From NCBI GenBank assembly GCA_965277425.1, contig CBDICR010000005.1, positions 62,001 to 126,000 on the forward strand: a stretch of 64,000 nt of DNA. Direction: 5' to 3'. The notes beneath the pieces were generated by a model that was not told the DNA's origin, did no database searches, and saw only the letters and a list, made by a program, of their open reading frames with translations. The stretch comes from Poindextera sp965277425. Its GTDB lineage: Bacteria; Pseudomonadota; Alphaproteobacteria; Caulobacterales; Caulobacteraceae. Position numbers and translations under genes: made by a program. How positions within the stretch are numbered: position 1 is the stretch's first letter; each line of letters opens with the position of its first letter. Shown one piece after another: positions 36,098 through 43,566 of this stretch.

Positions 36098-37753
36098 TCA
36101 ACCGATCGGGCGTTCAAGTCCAGAGGCGCCGAGCCGGACCCAGGCGAACGAAAATGGCGGCAGTTCGAGGCCCACCTCCGCCACGACCGCGCCGCCGATC
36201 AGGGCGAAGGCGGCGGAATTGGCCATTTCCGGATGGTGAAGATGGCCCGGCTGACCCGCGAGCTCGAACGCGCAGAGGACGCGCTCGTCGCCCAAGGCCC
36301 GCTCAAAGGCCAGCACGCCCGGGCTGGCGTCGAGCAGCCGGATGTCCCCCGCCTGCAGGGCCACAGAGTCTCGCCGAAACGCCAGCATGGTCCGGGTGAA
36401 GTTGAGCATCGAGTCGGGCTGGCTCTGCTGGGTGGCCGCGGCCAGCGGCAGGTGGCGCGGATCGGTGGGCAGCCAGGTTTGCGCGGCGCTGGAAAACCCG
36501 CCATTGGGCGCCTCCTGGGTCCAGGGCATGGGGGTACGCGCCCCGTCGCGGCCGGACTCGCCGGTATAGGTGGCGATGGCGAAGGGATCGCGCAGCCGAT
36601 CGAACGGCACCTGGGCGTGAGGCAGGCCAAGCTCGTCGCCCTGATAGAGGAAGGGCGTACCGCGCAGGCAGAGCAGCAGCGCCAACAAGCCCTTCACCTG
36701 CCGGCGATCGCCGGTATGCGCCAGGCGCGTGGGAAAGCGGACGAAGTCGTGGTTGCTCAGCGACCAGGACGGCCAGCCCGCGGCTCCGGCCCAGGCGGTC
36801 AGGGCCTCGGCGAACAGGGCGGGCGTCGGGTCGCGGGCGGTCAGCAAAAAGAAGCTGTAGGCCGTCTGCAGCCGGGCGGCGGTAGCGGTATATTCGATCT
36901 GGCGGCCCAGCATGTCGGCGTCGCCGATCTCGCCCAGCGCCATGCGGTCGCCGTAGGAGTCGAGCAGCGCGCGCAGCCGCCCCAGGAAGACCAGGGTTTC
37001 GGGCCTCGAGCGATCGTTGATATGCCGCTGAAATTCCGTCGCCTGCGCCGGCGGTTTCGCAGGCGCGGCGGACGGGTTGTCGGTCAGCGCCTGGTCGTGG
37101 AACAGGAAGTTGATGACGTCGAGCCGGAAGCCGTCGACGCCGCGGTCGAGCCAGAACCGGGCGACGTCGAGGATGGCGTCCTGCACGCCCGGATTCCAGA
37201 AATTCAGGTCCGGCTGCTCGACCAGGAAGTTGTGCAGGTAGTATTGCCGCCGCCGCGGATGCCAGGTCCAGGACGGGCCGCCGAACACGGCCATCCAGTT
37301 GTTGGGCGCGGTTCCGTCCGGCTTGGCGTCGGCCCAGACGTACCAGTCGGCCTTGGCGCTGTCCGCGGACGACGCGCTTTCGACGAACCAGGGATGACGG
37401 TCGGAAGTATGCGACCAGACCTGGTCGATGATCAGCTTCAGCCCCCGCGCGTGGGCGCCCGCCAGCACCGCGTCGAAGTCCTCCAGCGTCCCGAAGATCG
37501 GATCGATGCCGCGATAGTCGCTGACGTCGTATCCGAAGTCCTTCATCGGCGAGGTGAAGACCGGCGAGAGCCAGATCGCATCGACGCCCAGCCCGGCGAT
37601 ATAGTCCAGCCTGGCCTCGATCCCGGCAAGGTCGCCGATCCCGTCGCCGTTGGAATCCTGGAAGCTGCGCGGATAGATTTGGTAGAAGACCGCATGCTTC
37701 CACCAGTCGGATCTTGTCGCGACCAACATGGCCTCCATTTCAGAGACTTCCAT
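36098..37753 (-). CDS. GH13-family alpha-glucosidase
   Basis: A 551-residue cytoplasmic alpha-amylase-superfamily enzyme that likely releases glucose from short alpha-glucosides. Conserved regions: VFYQIYPRSFQDSNGDGIGD at the N-terminus, region I DQVWSHTSDRHPWF, region II GFRLDVINF (nucleophile Asp), region III ALGEIGD (acid Glu) and region IV SLSNHDFVRF. The C-terminal beta-domain follows TPMPW. The start is uncertain among three closely spaced ATGs (37753, 37738, 37729). It is divergent from the sirtuin gene with about 50 bases between. No sugar transporter is adjacent. Confidence 0.92.
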   Translation of the reverse strand: MEVSEMEAMLVATRSDWWKHAVFYQIYPRSFQDSNGDGIGDLAGIEARLDYIAGLGVDAIWLSPVFTSPMKDFGYDVSDYRGIDPIFGTLEDFDAVLAGAHARGLKLIIDQVWSHTSDRHPWFVESASSADSAKADWYVWADAKPDGTAPNNWMAVFGGPSWTWHPRRRQYYLHNFLVEQPDLNFWNPGVQDAILDVARFWLDRGVDGFRLDVINFLFHDQALTDNPSAAPAKPPAQATEFQRHINDRSRPETLVFLGRLRALLDSYGDRMALGEIGDADMLGRQIEYTATAARLQTAYSFFLLTARDPTPALFAEALTAWAGAAGWPSWSLSNHDFVRFPTRLAHTGDRRQVKGLLALLLCLRGTPFLYQGDELGLPHAQVPFDRLRDPFAIATYTGESGRDGARTPMPWTQEAPNGGFSSAAQTWLPTDPRHLPLAAATQQSQPDSMLNFTRTMLAFRRDSVALQAGDIRLLDASPGVLAFERALGDERVLCAFELAGQPGHLHHPEMANSAAFALIGGAVVAEVGLELPPFSFAWVRLGASGLERPIG

Positions 37754-37803
37754 AGGCCACGGTGCGCCTGTTTGATCGAGCGCTTTCGTCGGCGCCCAGG
37801 TCC

Positions 37804-38553
37804 ATGACCTCCGCCCGCGAACAATTGGCGCGGATGATCGCGCGCGCCGAGCGGGTGGTGGTCTTCACCGGCGCCGGGATATCGACCGAGTCCGGCATCC
37901 CCGACTTCCGCAGCCCCGGCGGGGTCTGGAGCCGGATGAGCCCGATCTATTTTCGGGACTTTCTCGCCAGCGAAGCCAAGCGCCGCGAGGCCTGGACCCG
38001 CGCCTTCTCCGGCGTGGCCGGATGGACGGGCAAGAGCCCCAATGCCGGCCACCAGGCGGTCACGGCGCTCGCCCGCCTGGGCAAGGTCGCCGCCGTGATC
38101 ACCCAGAATGTCGACAACCTGCACCAGGACTCCGGGCTGGCGCCCGAGGCGGTGATCGAGCTGCATGGCAACGCCAGCTACGCCGCCTGCCTCGACTGCG
38201 GCCTGCGCCACGAACTGGCGGACCTGAAGGCGGCCTTTCTGGCGACCGACCAGCTTCCCGCCTGCCGCGCCTGCGGCGGCATCGTCAAGACCGCGACCAT
38301 CTCCTTCGGCCAGCCGGTGCCGGAGGCGGTCCTGACCCGGGCCGAGGCCGAGACCCTGGCCTGCGACCTCTTCCTGGTATTGGGCTCGTCCCTGCTGGTC
38401 TATCCAGCCCTGGCCTTCCCGCGGATCGCCAAACGGAACGGCGCGAGGCTGGCCATCGTCAACCGCGAGCCGACCGAACAGGATGGCCTGGCCGATCTCG
38501 TTCTGCACGACGAGATCGGCCCGGTGATGAGCGAGGTTGCGTCCCTGGCCTAG
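37804..38553 (+). CDS. NAD-dependent protein deacylase (sirtuin)
   Basis: A 249-residue Sir2-family enzyme that removes acyl groups from lysine using NAD. Motifs: FTGAGISTESGIPDFRSPGG, the catalytic TQNVDNLHQDSG and the ELHGN histidine, and a four-cysteine zinc site (CLDC ... CRACGG). VLGSSLLVYPA lies in the Rossmann domain. The ATG at 37804 is chosen; an upstream GTG at 37762 would add 14 residues. It precedes the acyl-CoA carboxylase by 200 bases filled by an inverted repeat, and is not obviously co-regulated with it. Confidence 0.93.
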   Translation: MTSAREQLARMIARAERVVVFTGAGISTESGIPDFRSPGGVWSRMSPIYFRDFLASEAKRREAWTRAFSGVAGWTGKSPNAGHQAVTALARLGKVAAVITQNVDNLHQDSGLAPEAVIELHGNASYAACLDCGLRHELADLKAAFLATDQLPACRACGGIVKTATISFGQPVPEAVLTRAEAETLACDLFLVLGSSLLVYPALAFPRIAKRNGARLAIVNREPTEQDGLADLVLHDEIGPVMSEVASLA

Positions 38554-38575
38554 ACCCGTGAAAAAGGCTCCAAGA

Positions 38576-38727
38576 CCCCTTCCCCCTCGATGGGGGAAGG
38601 GCAGGGTTGGGGGTGTTCGCGCGGACGGTGACGGGCAGGCGCTGTTAGGCTCGGCGCCCACGTGCGGTCTTCGCCCGCGGCAGCGGGCACACCCCCACCC
38701 AGCCCTCCCCCATCGAGGGGGAGGGCT
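38576..38727. repeat. Inverted pair of CCCTCCCCC-ATCGAGGGGG-type palindromes
   Basis: The left arm (38576-38619) and right arm (38684-38727) are imperfect reverse complements of each other. Each contains a self-complementary core of the CCCTCCCC/TCGA/GGGGAGGG kind, followed by a GGGTTGGGGGTG-like tail. About 65 bases of unrelated sequence lie between the arms. A second pair of the same family is at 63165-63317. The element fills the gap between the sirtuin and carboxylase genes and explains the spurious long frame running into the carboxylase. Confidence 0.78.
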
Positions 38728-38752
38728 TATTCTGGTGAAGGCGGTGCTGTCG

Positions 38753-41700
38753 ATGTTGAAGAAAATCCTGATCGCCAACCGGGGCGAGATCGCCATCCGC
38801 ATCGCGCGCACCGCCGCCGAAATGGGCATAGCTACGGTCTCGGTCTTCTCCGAGGACGACGCCCAGTCCCTGCATCTGAAGGCCGCGGATGAGGCCCTTG
38901 CGCTGCGCGGCTCAGGCGCGGGCGCCTATCTCGACGGGGCGCAGATCTGCGCCATGGCCACAGAGGCCCGCTGCGATGCGATCCACCCGGGCTATGGCTT
39001 CCTGAGCGAGAACGCGGATTTCGCGGCGCTTTGCGCCGAGGCGGGCCTGACCTTTGTCGGCCCGGCGCCCGAGACGCTCGATCTGTTCGGCGACAAGACC
39101 AAGGCGCGCCGGCTGGCGATCCAATGCGGCGTTCCAGTGCTGGACGGCTCGACCGGCCCGGTCACGCGCGACGAGGCCGAGGCCTTCCTCGCGAGCCTGG
39201 GCGAAGGCGGCGCGGTGATGCTGAAGGCGGTGGCCGGCGGCGGCGGCCGCGGCATGCGCCCGGTTTCCCGCGCCCAGGACATGGCCGAGGCCTATGAGCG
39301 CTGCAGTTCCGAGGCGCTGAAGGCCTTCGGCGGCGGCGAGGTCTATGTCGAACGCCTCCTGCCCCACGCCCGCCATATCGAGGTGCAGATCCTCGGCGAC
39401 GGGACCGAGGTGGTGCATCTCTGGGACCGCGAATGCAGCCTGCAGCGCCAGCGGCAGAAGCTGATCGAGGTCGCGCCGGTCACCACCCTGGAGGGCGATG
39501 TCCGCCGCGCCGTGCTCGAGGCGGCGGTGCGCCTGGGCGAGGCGTCGCATTATCGCGGCCTTGGCACGATCGAATTCCTGGTCGAGTCGCGCCAGTCCGC
39601 GGGTGCGGAATTCGTCTTCATCGAAGCCAACCCGCGCCTGCAGGTCGAGCATACGGTCACCGAGGAAGTCACCGGCCTGGATCTGGTCCGATTGCAGCTG
39701 GAGGTCGCCGCCGGCGCGACGCTCGCCGGGCTGAACCTGCGGCAGGCCGGCGTCCCAGCCCCGCGCGGCGTGGCCATCCAGGCGCGGGTCAATCTGGAGA
39801 CCATGGCGGCGGACGGAACCGCGCGGCCGAGCGGCGGCGTGCTCACCGCCTATGAAGCGCCGTCCGGACCAGGCGTGCGCGTCGATGGCTTCGGCTATAG
39901 CGGCTACCGCACCAGCCTGCGGTTCGATTCCCTGCTCGCCAAGCTGATCGTGCACGCCGGCGCGGGCGGCGTTGCAGACGCCGCGCGCAAGGCCAGACGG
40001 GCGCTGGCCGAGTTCAACATAACCGGCGCGGCGACCAACATCCCGTTTCTGCGCGCCCTGCTCGCCCATCCGGCCTTCGCCGCCGGCGAGATCGACACCA
40101 GCTTCGTGGAAACCCATATGGCCGCGCTGGCGGCCGAGGCCGCGGCGGACTCGCCGGCCTCGCCGTCGTCCCCATCAGCGCAAAGGACCGCGGGCGCGAG
40201 GATCGACAGCCTCGATCCCCTGGCGGTGCTGGCCCACGGCAAGAGCGGCGGATCGGCGCCCGCCGCCCGTTCGCCGGACCCCGCACCGCCTGAGGAGGTC
40301 GAGGGTCCGGCCGGAACCACGGCCTTGCGCGCGCCGCTGCAAGGCACGGTGATCAGCCTCGCCACCCGGCCGGGCGAGGCCATTCGCGCCGGCCAGCCCG
40401 CCCTGATCATGGAATCCATGAAGATGGAGCACGTGATCGAGGCGCCGGTCAGCGGCCATGTGCGCGAGATCACCGCGGCCGTCGGCGACGCGGTGTTCGA
40501 GGGTCATGCCCTGATGTTCATCGAAGAGGCCGAGCTGGGCGAAGCCGGCTCGGTCGCGGTCGCCGCCAAGGACCTCGACGCCATCCGCCCGGACCTCGCC
40601 GAGGTGCTGGAGCGTCATCGCCTGACGCTGGACGCCGCCCGCCCGACCGCGGTCGAGCGAAGGCGAAAAACCGGCCAGCGTACGACGCGGGAGAATGTCG
40701 AAGACCTGCTCGATCCCGGCTCCTTCACCGAGTACGGGCCCTTGACGCTCGCGGCCCGGCGCCGGCGCAACACCGTCGAGGAGCTGATCGAGCAGACGCC
40801 GGCCGACGGCATGGTCATGGGGCTCGGCCGGGTCAACGGCGCGCACTTCCCGGACGAGGCCGCCCGCTGCGCGGTCATGGCCTATGACTACACGGTGCTG
40901 GCCGGCACCCAGGGGGCCTACAACCATCACAAGATGGACCGGCTGTGCGAGATCGCCGAGCGATTCCGACTGCCGACCGTCTTCTTCTGCGAGGGCGGCG
41001 GCGGGCGGCCCGGCGACACCGAGGGCGGCGGCTTTATTCGCGGCTTCGAATTCTGGGGGCGGATGTCGGGGGTCGCGCCGCTGATCGGCATCACCTCCGG
41101 CCGCTGCTTCGCCGGCAACGCCTCGGTGCTCGGCTGCTGCGACGTGATCATCGCCACCCGGGACTCCACCATCGGCATGGGCGGGCCGGCCATGATCGAG
41201 GGCGGCGGCCTGGGCATTTTCCGGCCCGAGGAGATCGGCCCGATCAGCGTGCAGGAGCCGAACGGCGTCGTCGACATCGTCGCCGAGGACGAGGCCGACG
41301 CCGTGCGGATCGCCAGGCAATACCTGTCCTATTTCCAGGGCTCTCTGGCCGACTGGACCGCGCCCGACCAGCGGCGCCTGCGCAATGTGATCCCGGAAAA
41401 CCGCCTGCGCGTCTACGACATCCGCGAATTGATCGCCATCCTGGCCGACGAAGGCTCGGTGCTGGAGATCCGCCCGAGGTTCGGCCAGACCATGGTGACG
41501 GCCCTGATCCGCATCGAGGGCCGGCCCGTCGGCGTCATGGCCAACAATCCCAAGGTGCTGGGCGGGGCGATCGATTCCGACGGCTCCGACAAGGCCGCGC
41601 GCTTCCTGCAGCTCTGCGAGGCCTATGACATCCCGGTCCTGTCGCTCTCCGACACGCCGGGCATGATGGTGGGGCCGGAGATTGAAAAGACCGCCCTTGT

Positions 41701-42127
41701 GCGCCACTGCTCTCGCCTGTTCATCATCGGGGCGAACCTCACCGTGCCGCTGCTCAGCGTCATCCTGCGCAAAAGCTATGGCCTGGGCGCCATCGCCATG
41801 ACCGGCGGCAGCTACCAGGCGGCGATGTTCGCCGTCTCCTGGCCGACCGGCGAGTTCGGCGGCATGGGGCTGGAGGGCTCGGTCAAGCTGGGCTACCGCA
41901 ACGAACTGGCGGCCATCGCCGATCCGGCCGAGCGGCGCGCCCGCTTCGACGAGATGGTCGCCCGCGCCTATGCCGCCGGCAAGGCGCTGAACCGCGCCAC
42001 AACCTATGGCATAGACGATGTCATCGACCCCGCCGACACGCGCGCCTGGGTCATGGGCGCGTTGCGCGCCATGCCGCCGCCGACGCCGAGGGCGGAAAAG
42101 AAGCTTCGCTGGATCGACGCGTGGTGA
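38753..42127 (+). CDS. Single-chain acyl-CoA carboxylase (biotin carboxylase, BCCP and carboxyltransferase)
   Basis: A 1124-residue fusion that carboxylates an acyl-CoA. Biotin carboxylase occupies about residues 1-490 (KKILIANRGEIAIRI at the start, the ATP-grasp loop KAVAGGGGRGMRP, then EANPRLQVEHTVTEEVTG). The BCCP domain carries biotinyl-Lys557 in MESMKMEH. The carboxyltransferase follows from about residue 640, beta part then alpha part (IGITSGRCFAGNASVLG, LSLSDTPGMMVGPE, TGGSYQAAMFAVSWPTGEFGGMG). The plan resembles the long-chain acyl-CoA carboxylase characterised in Mycobacterium avium. Start ATG 38753 is by family N-terminus; upstream Shine-Dalgarno is weak. Substrate is not determinable here. 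Confidence 0.93.
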   Translation: MLKKILIANRGEIAIRIARTAAEMGIATVSVFSEDDAQSLHLKAADEALALRGSGAGAYLDGAQICAMATEARCDAIHPGYGFLSENADFAALCAEAGLTFVGPAPETLDLFGDKTKARRLAIQCGVPVLDGSTGPVTRDEAEAFLASLGEGGAVMLKAVAGGGGRGMRPVSRAQDMAEAYERCSSEALKAFGGGEVYVERLLPHARHIEVQILGDGTEVVHLWDRECSLQRQRQKLIEVAPVTTLEGDVRRAVLEAAVRLGEASHYRGLGTIEFLVESRQSAGAEFVFIEANPRLQVEHTVTEEVTGLDLVRLQLEVAAGATLAGLNLRQAGVPAPRGVAIQARVNLETMAADGTARPSGGVLTAYEAPSGPGVRVDGFGYSGYRTSLRFDSLLAKLIVHAGAGGVADAARKARRALAEFNITGAATNIPFLRALLAHPAFAAGEIDTSFVETHMAALAAEAAADSPASPSSPSAQRTAGARIDSLDPLAVLAHGKSGGSAPAARSPDPAPPEEVEGPAGTTALRAPLQGTVISLATRPGEAIRAGQPALIMESMKMEHVIEAPVSGHVREITAAVGDAVFEGHALMFIEEAELGEAGSVAVAAKDLDAIRPDLAEVLERHRLTLDAARPTAVERRRKTGQRTTRENVEDLLDPGSFTEYGPLTLAARRRRNTVEELIEQTPADGMVMGLGRVNGAHFPDEAARCAVMAYDYTVLAGTQGAYNHHKMDRLCEIAERFRLPTVFFCEGGGGRPGDTEGGGFIRGFEFWGRMSGVAPLIGITSGRCFAGNASVLGCCDVIIATRDSTIGMGGPAMIEGGGLGIFRPEEIGPISVQEPNGVVDIVAEDEADAVRIARQYLSYFQGSLADWTAPDQRRLRNVIPENRLRVYDIRELIAILADEGSVLEIRPRFGQTMVTALIRIEGRPVGVMANNPKVLGGAIDSDGSDKAARFLQLCEAYDIPVLSLSDTPGMMVGPEIEKTALVRHCSRLFIIGANLTVPLLSVILRKSYGLGAIAMTGGSYQAAMFAVSWPTGEFGGMGLEGSVKLGYRNELAAIADPAERRARFDEMVARAYAAGKALNRATTYGIDDVIDPADTRAWVMGALRAMPPPTPRAEKKLRWIDAW

Positions 42128-42171
42128 TATCGCGGCGTCACGGGTAAGGCTGAATTCACAGGAGGCGCGCT

Positions 42172-42633
42172 ATGCGGATGAAAGCGATACTGATCGGAGC
42201 CGCCGTTGCGCTGGCGCTCGGCGCCTCGGGCGCGGCCCTGGCCGCCGACATGGCCGGGGTCATCCAGGCGCGCCAGGCGCATTACAAGGCGATCGGCGCG
42301 GCCAACAAGGGCATCTTTGATGAGCTGAACAAGCCGGCGCCGCAGATCCCGGTAATCCAGGGCTATGCGCGGCAGCTGGATCAGCTGGCGCCGCAGGTCC
42401 CCTCATGGTTCCCGCTCGGCAGCGGGCCTGAATCCGGCGTGAAGACCCGCGCCAAGGCCGAGATCTGGACTGAGGCCGCCGCCTTCAAGACCGCCGCGGC
42501 GGGGTTCGCCGCGGCGGCGCGGCATTTCGACGTCACGGCCGCCGGCGGCGACATCGGCGCGATCCGCGCGGAATACCCGACCCTGACCAAGACCTGCGGA
42601 AACTGCCACAGCCAGTTCCGCGCCAAGGAGTAG
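42172..42633 (+). CDS. Cytochrome c' / c-556-like exported cytochrome
   Basis: A 153-residue periplasmic four-helix-bundle cytochrome. A cleavable signal peptide (residues 1-24, ALAA) is followed by helices including ADMAGVIQARQAHYKAIGAAN. The single haem-binding CGNCH motif (Cys142, Cys145, His146) lies at the C-terminus, as in class II cytochromes. Its role may be electron transfer or binding of NO/CO. The ATG is preceded by ACAGGAGG. The cytochrome b561 gene follows after six bases in the same frame, so the two cytochromes are likely a functional pair. Confidence 0.92.
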   Translation: MRMKAILIGAAVALALGASGAALAADMAGVIQARQAHYKAIGAANKGIFDELNKPAPQIPVIQGYARQLDQLAPQVPSWFPLGSGPESGVKTRAKAEIWTEAAAFKTAAAGFAAAARHFDVTAAGGDIGAIRAEYPTLTKTCGNCHSQFRAKE

Positions 42634-42639
42634 GCGCCC

Positions 42640-43314
42640 ATTCCACGCTCGGGCGAAGGCAAGGCGCGGATCAGGATCTGGGACGGGCCGACCCGCCTCG
42701 TCCACTGGCTGATCGCCGCTCTTTTCGCCGCGCTCTGGTGGACGGGACAGACCGATCAGCTCGATCTGCATCGTGACGCCGGATACGCGCTTTTAAGCCT
42801 CGTCATCTTCCGCCTGATCTGGGGGTTCGTCGGCGGGTCGACCGCGCGATTCTCCGATTTTCTGCGCGGCCCGCGGACGATCGCAGCCTATGTCCGCGAC
42901 CTGATCCGTGGGCGGACGGAACGGGCCGTCATCGGCCACAATCCCCTCGGCGGCTGGAGCGTCGCGGCCATGCTGGCGCTGCTGACGGTAGAGCTGGGCC
43001 TGGGTCTCTTCACCGTCGATGTCGACGGCGATCAGCCCGGGCCGCTGGCCAAATTCATCAGCTTCGATCAGGGCCGAGCGGTCGCCCAATGGCACCACTG
43101 GGTGTTCAACGGCCTGTTGGCCCTGATCGGCCTGCATCTGGCGGCCATCGTCTTCTACGCCGCGATCAAGCGCGACAACCTGATCGGCCCCATGCTCACC
43201 GGCGCCAAGTCACACGCCGGCGATCCCGCCCCGATGCGACCCGCGCCGCTCTGGCGGCTGGCGGCGGCGGTGTTGGTGTCGATGATCGCGACCGTCTTGA
43301 TCGTGCGGGCGTGA
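42640..43314 (+). CDS. Cytochrome b561 (apparent ATT start codon)
   Basis: A 224-residue di-haem membrane protein of the b561/CybB type, with four hydrophobic helices and histidines in RLVHWLIAALF, LHRDAGYALL and WHHWVFNGLLALIGLH. It would pass electrons from the quinone pool to the periplasmic cytochrome c' just upstream. No ATG, GTG or TTG lies between the upstream TAG (42631-42633) and the first helix. The first internal ATG is at 42970, after half the protein. ATT at 42640 follows AAGGAG (42625-42630) by 9 bases and is the best start. The frame is the same as that of the upstream gene, so stop-codon read-through is an alternative. Confidence 0.8.
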   Translation: MPRSGEGKARIRIWDGPTRLVHWLIAALFAALWWTGQTDQLDLHRDAGYALLSLVIFRLIWGFVGGSTARFSDFLRGPRTIAAYVRDLIRGRTERAVIGHNPLGGWSVAAMLALLTVELGLGLFTVDVDGDQPGPLAKFISFDQGRAVAQWHHWVFNGLLALIGLHLAAIVFYAAIKRDNLIGPMLTGAKSHAGDPAPMRPAPLWRLAAAVLVSMIATVLIVRA

Positions 43315-43330
43315 GACCGGCGCCCCTCCT

Positions 43331-43561
43331 CCGCTCATCCCCGCGGAGGTGGGGACCCAGGCTTTTTGTTGAAAGGCGCGGGTTTCTGGTCGACCGTGAA
43401 GACATAAACCACGAAAAACACGAACACACACGAACGGCGCCAATCCACGGCCCGTCCGAATTTGAGCGTTCGTGTTCGTTCGCGTGTTTCGTGGTTCAAA
43501 AAGCCTGGGTCCCCGCTCTGGCTACTACGCGCCTCTGCTTCGCAGTCGCAGGGATGAGCGG
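43331..43561. repeat. Larger REPIN-like element between b561 and the MatB-like gene
   Basis: Left arm 43331-43370 (CCGCTCATCCCCGC followed by GGACCCAGGCTTTTTG) and right arm 43499-43561 (AAAAGCCTGGGTCCCCGC, ending AGGGATGAGCGG) are in opposite orientation and match the 371-478 copy. The middle contains a second nested inverted pair (43406-43497). The right arm includes a tract with extra bases (about 43520-43550) not present in the other copy. The element fills the whole gap between two genes. Confidence 0.75.
43406..43497. repeat. Nested CCACGAAAAACACGAAC inverted repeat
   Basis: AAACCACGAAAAACACGAAC at 43406-43425 (extended to 43435) faces its imperfect reverse complement (GTTCGTGTTCGTTCGCGTGTT ends with TTCGTGGTTC, 43468-43497). 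A similar tract with the same flanking GTCTTCA word is at 53104-53140. It is AT-richer than the surroundings and lies inside the larger REPIN-like element, so it may be a separate insertion. Confidence 0.65.
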
Positions 43562-43566
43562 ATAAA

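Noticed and set aside
38576..38727. CRISPR-like array at the paired palindromes
   Set aside because: Only two inverted arms with no direct repeats and no cas genes.
38537..38752. 72-residue extension of the acyl-CoA carboxylase
   Set aside because: It reads through the inverted-repeat element and is Pro/Arg/Gly-rich. The family begins at MLKKILIANRG.
40175..41707. 510-residue antisense frame in the carboxylase
   Set aside because: It lies within an intact carboxylase gene with all catalytic motifs, so it is a codon-bias shadow.
42172..43314. A single cytochrome c'-b561 fusion protein
   Set aside because: A TAG separates the two, and a Shine-Dalgarno plus ATT makes separate translation the simpler reading. 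Read-through is kept as an alternative in the findings.
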